This document shows positions 29,963-32,109 of a stretch of DNA of 32,109 nt, one piece after another. The stretch covers positions 1-32,109 of the forward strand of contig QIHT01000178.1 of assembly GCA_003229115.1 (NCBI GenBank), given 5' to 3'. The first letter of the stretch is position 1; every line of letters begins with the position of its first letter. The stretch is from Gammaproteobacteria bacterium (GTDB lineage: Bacteria > Pseudomonadota > Gammaproteobacteria > SZUA-229). Below the pieces are notes generated by a model. The model searched no databases and was not told the DNA's origin. It saw only the letters and a program-made list of their open reading frames with translations. The position numbers and the translations under genes were made by a program.

Positions 29963-30289
29963 CTAATTTGCTTTACTCGACATTTCAATCATCTCGGAAA
30001 TCTCAAGCGTACCACCGATCTCCAGAAACGGACAGGATTCCGCCACCTTTAACGCCTCATCCATCGAAGGCATTTTGATAATACTAAGACCCGACATCGC
30101 TGTTGTACTTCCGGGAGCTGTCGTGCCGTCAGGTTGTACGGTATGCGTATCCTTGAAAGGAATAGCAGGACTAACAACCGCCTCGCCCAATGATGACAGC
30201 CACTGTTGATATTTGGAGAAATGTTGTTGTCTCTCTTCCGGGTCGGAAGGATGCTCACCCCCCAGGTAAACAAAAATGTATTGCGGCAT
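29963..30289 (-). CDS. YCII-related domain protein
   Basis: A 108-residue cytoplasmic protein of the YCII/DGPF superfamily (dimeric alpha/beta barrel). It has the opening strand PQYIFVYLGGE, a helix with QQHFSKYQQWLSSLGEAV and the closing EALKVAESCPFLEIGGTLEISEM, which match YCII proteins annotated as DGPF-domain or sigma-factor-associated proteins. No partner sigma factor is present here. Function is unknown; members are thought to be small enzymes. GAGGACG lies nine bases upstream of the start. Confidence 0.82.
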   Translation of the reverse strand: MPQYIFVYLGGEHPSDPEERQQHFSKYQQWLSSLGEAVVSPAIPFKDTHTVQPDGTTAPGSTTAMSGLSIIKMPSMDEALKVAESCPFLEIGGTLEISEMIEMSSKAN

Positions 30290-30467
30290 TACTAAACGTC
30301 CTCATGAATGCATTGGTGAAATAATACTGCTTTTATAAACATTAAGTCATATTGTTGTAGAGTTTTTACTCTGACCACAAATTCTTTGCCAATAGATATT
30401 TGCTTTGCTATTTCAATGTTAGGGCTAAATTTGTATAGCAGCATACGCGTACTCGTTTTACTATTTA

Positions 30468-31948
30468 GTCGAACCTGAAATATTAGTTTGAGGCATTTAA
30501 GCCCGTGCCATATTGTATCTATAAAAGATGTTTTTCAACATTATCTTTATTTGTTGTACTTTTTTCAGCCAAAAAATAACCTCCCTCATCCACTTTTTGA
30601 AGTTAAAGGCAGCGGCTGCCATGATCAGGTTGATTTGATCGCCAGTAAAGCCTTTTAGGAAGTTCCTTTTGAGTCGGTGATCGCTCTTTAAGTGGCCGAT
30701 CACCGGCTCAATGGCTGCTCGTCGCCTAAATCGTTTTCTTGCCAGTGCCATGGCTTCCATTGATGCATTTTTTCTTGCAGGCTTTGGTGTCACTATCTGA
30801 GTATCATTCACCTTTGATTTTCCTCGGTAACCTCTGTCACCAATACCAACCGATGGAGCACGACCTGTTAAGCGTTTAACTTGTGCCAGAACGGCTGGCA
30901 CTGTATGACCATCAAAAATATTTTTCTCAAACGCCAGCGCGCCAATAATAATGCCGGAGTCCCGTGTCGTTGTAATGGATGCCTTTGTGCCAAACTCGTA
31001 ACGTTTATGGGCTTTACCTTTGCTCATACAGTAAACATGATGTTCGTGCAGGCTGTACAGTTTATTTTTACTTCCACGCTTTTGTAACAGCATGCGCAGG
31101 TACAATGCCAGACGCTCACTATAAATATGCAATTGTTCCAATGTCATTTTACGCTGTATTTCTCGAAGCAATCGACCACTGATGGTTTTTAAACGCTTTA
31201 CTGCATGTCGTGCGCGTTTGCGATTCTTTGGGTGACCCGCAAATCGGGTACAAAGTTTAAGCCGCTTCACTTCTTTTTCATAGGTACGGGTCAACGTAAT
31301 ATGTTCTGCTCGTGCAATCTTTAAGAGATGATGATGTATTTTTAGGTACTGCTTCGCATCGGTGGGAAAGGTGATGTTTTTTTCTTGTACCGTGGTGTCA
31401 ATACACATTTCATCTTCGGCTATTTTTTCTTGGTGCATCGCAATAGAAACACACAGAATTTTTTCAAAGCCATCACTTCCTATGCGTTTTCTAAACTTGG
31501 TTAAGCTCGTCGGATTGCAGGGAAATTCCCATTGAAATTCTGCTTCACCGGTAAAAGCCTGGTAATAAGGATCTTGCACCCAGCGTTGCACCAGTACTTC
31601 ATCTGACAGGTCTTCCATGTGTTTTAAAATCGATAGCCCAACCATTAAACGAAGGTGTTTTGCGGGCTTTCCTAAATGCGAGTAGAGCGGCGAAAATGCT
31701 TCATCAAAAACAGACCAGTCAATCTGTTTTGCCAGCCGAAGAAGTGGATGCTTTGGGTTAAGCTGGTCGATTAAATCGGCAAACAAAAAATTGCCTTGAG
31801 GGGTATTACGGCTCTTTGGTTTGCTCAATGGTCACCTCTGATTCGTCCAGGTTTTTCTTGTTTTAGGGGCTTTTCTGGACGTTTATTCTAACACAATCAA
31901 ATGATTATTTGTTATAAATCAGTAGGTTATGAATATTTCAGGCTCGAC
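30468..31948 (-). mobile_element. IS5-family insertion sequence
   Basis: A transposase gene lies between near-perfect terminal inverted repeats. The left end TAGTCGAACCTGAAATATT (30466-30484) faces the right end AATATTTCAGGCTCGACTA (31932-31950), with one mismatch in 19. The six bases TATTTA flank both ends if the repeats are taken as 17 bases (30462-30467 and 31949-31954), which would be a target duplication; alternatively TA is the duplicated target. The element is about 1.48 kb and complete. It inserted about 100 bases from a tRNA gene. No second copy is in the window. Confidence 0.8.
30497..31828 (-). CDS. IS5-family DDE transposase
   Basis: A 443-residue transposase. An N-terminal DUF772-like domain (about 25-120: DQLNPKHPLLRLAKQIDW, LSILKHMEDLSDE) precedes the DDE catalytic domain with D144 (IDTTVQEK), D331 (IGDRGYRGK) and E374. 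The IS5-type R-x3-E-x6-K signature is met by R370, E374 and K381 (AAIEPVIGHLK). The start codon is TTG, with AGAGG six bases upstream; no ATG is available near the expected N-terminus. The frame is open throughout, so the element may be active. The last codons run to within about 13 bases of the left terminal repeat. Confidence 0.9.
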   Translation of the reverse strand: MSKPKSRNTPQGNFLFADLIDQLNPKHPLLRLAKQIDWSVFDEAFSPLYSHLGKPAKHLRLMVGLSILKHMEDLSDEVLVQRWVQDPYYQAFTGEAEFQWEFPCNPTSLTKFRKRIGSDGFEKILCVSIAMHQEKIAEDEMCIDTTVQEKNITFPTDAKQYLKIHHHLLKIARAEHITLTRTYEKEVKRLKLCTRFAGHPKNRKRARHAVKRLKTISGRLLREIQRKMTLEQLHIYSERLALYLRMLLQKRGSKNKLYSLHEHHVYCMSKGKAHKRYEFGTKASITTTRDSGIIIGALAFEKNIFDGHTVPAVLAQVKRLTGRAPSVGIGDRGYRGKSKVNDTQIVTPKPARKNASMEAMALARKRFRRRAAIEPVIGHLKSDHRLKRNFLKGFTGDQINLIMAAAAFNFKKWMREVIFWLKKVQQIKIMLKNIFYRYNMARA

Positions 31949-32050
31949 TATTTAATGCGTTTTTTGGCTATTTTCGTGTAAAAAATTTCGACATGCTTTT
32001 TATACATTACGAAATAGTACAATTCGTCAGCCATTTCGTGAAGGAGAAGA

Positions 32051-32109
32051 TGGTGGTTATGGGTGGACTTGAACCACCGACCCCGGCATTATGAATGCCG
32101 TGCTCTAAC
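32051..32109 (-). tRNA. tRNA with anticodon CAU, probably elongator tRNA-Met (5' part beyond window)
   Basis: Read on the minus strand, the last 59 bases give the end of a D-arm (GTTAGAGCA), an anticodon arm CGGCA-TTCATAA-TGCCG with anticodon CAT (32091-32093), a T arm GGTGG-TTCAAGT-CCACC, the acceptor strand CATAACC, and an encoded CCA (32051-32053). The 5' acceptor strand and most of the D-arm lie outside. A69 and U68 in the 3' acceptor strand imply U4-A69 and A5-U68 pairs, as in elongator tRNA-Met; tRNA-Ile2 (lysidine type) normally has C-G pairs there. The T-loop, however, resembles tRNA-Ile2, so the identity is likely but not certain. Confidence 0.88.

Noticed and set aside
30359-30372. 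Small hairpin AGAGT-TTTT-ACTCT upstream of the YCII gene
   Set aside because: Only five base pairs, in an AT-rich spacer, with no clear role.
32051-32109. tRNA-Ile2 (lysidine) as the identity of the CAU tRNA
   Set aside because: The 3' acceptor bases A69 and U68 imply elongator tRNA-Met pairs; kept only as a less likely alternative because the 5' half is missing.

Overview
The window looks like the chromosome of a gammaproteobacterium of moderate G+C content. The best evidence is the block bamC-dapA / gcvR-prxQ, an arrangement known from the Escherichia coli chromosome. ProS with a neighbouring SLT lysozyme-like protein, PerM, YheT, DUF4124 proteins and an HME-RND metal exporter fit the same lineage. 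I cannot name a genus. The genes are ordinary chromosomal genes; the only mobile element is one IS5-type insertion sequence close to a tRNA at the right edge.

Layout. 1-3100: bamC (cut by the left edge) and dapA on the minus strand, then a PilZ protein, gcvR and prxQ on the plus strand. dapA carries a frameshift near its 3' end. 3300-5260: a YheT hydrolase and a secreted DUF4412-like protein (minus). 5360-8000: a plus-strand operon of an outer-membrane porin, a secreted FMN-binding protein and a PepSY membrane protein. It is preceded by a perfect FNR-type box, a Fur-like site and a consensus -10. 8400-10750: a LysR regulator, an unknown 117-residue protein and a PerM permease in one minus-strand operon. 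10796-13720: a DUF4124 protein, a MIF-like tautomerase and a large DUF4105 (Lnb-like) envelope protein. 14045-18823: proS, a lytic transglycosylase, a DUF1223 protein and a glycerate kinase-like enzyme. 18974-28994: a metal region with a small His/Cys-rich secreted protein, czcC, a czcB with a histidine-rich N-terminus and czcA, followed by a TPR protein, a DUF4124 protein with a CBM9-like domain and a zinc-type CDF exporter. 29065-32109: an alpha/beta hydrolase, a YCII protein, the IS5-type element and a truncated tRNA with anticodon CAU.

How the genes work together. The efflux genes and the CDF exporter together form a two-layer metal detoxification set: CDF from cytoplasm to periplasm, and the tripartite pump from periplasm or cytoplasm to outside. 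Translation of czcC appears to be controlled by an RNA fold that buries its ribosome binding site. The 5' arm of that fold begins inside the stop codon of the upstream small gene. The porin/FMN/PepSY operon reads as a low-oxygen, iron-responsive, flavin-based electron transfer unit in the envelope.

The most unusual feature of the window as a whole is its spacers. At least five families of imperfect palindromes (here called A to E) fill most gaps between genes. Several are nested inside one another, one palindrome sitting in the loop of another. No CRISPR array, prophage, toxin-antitoxin pair or biosynthetic cluster was seen.
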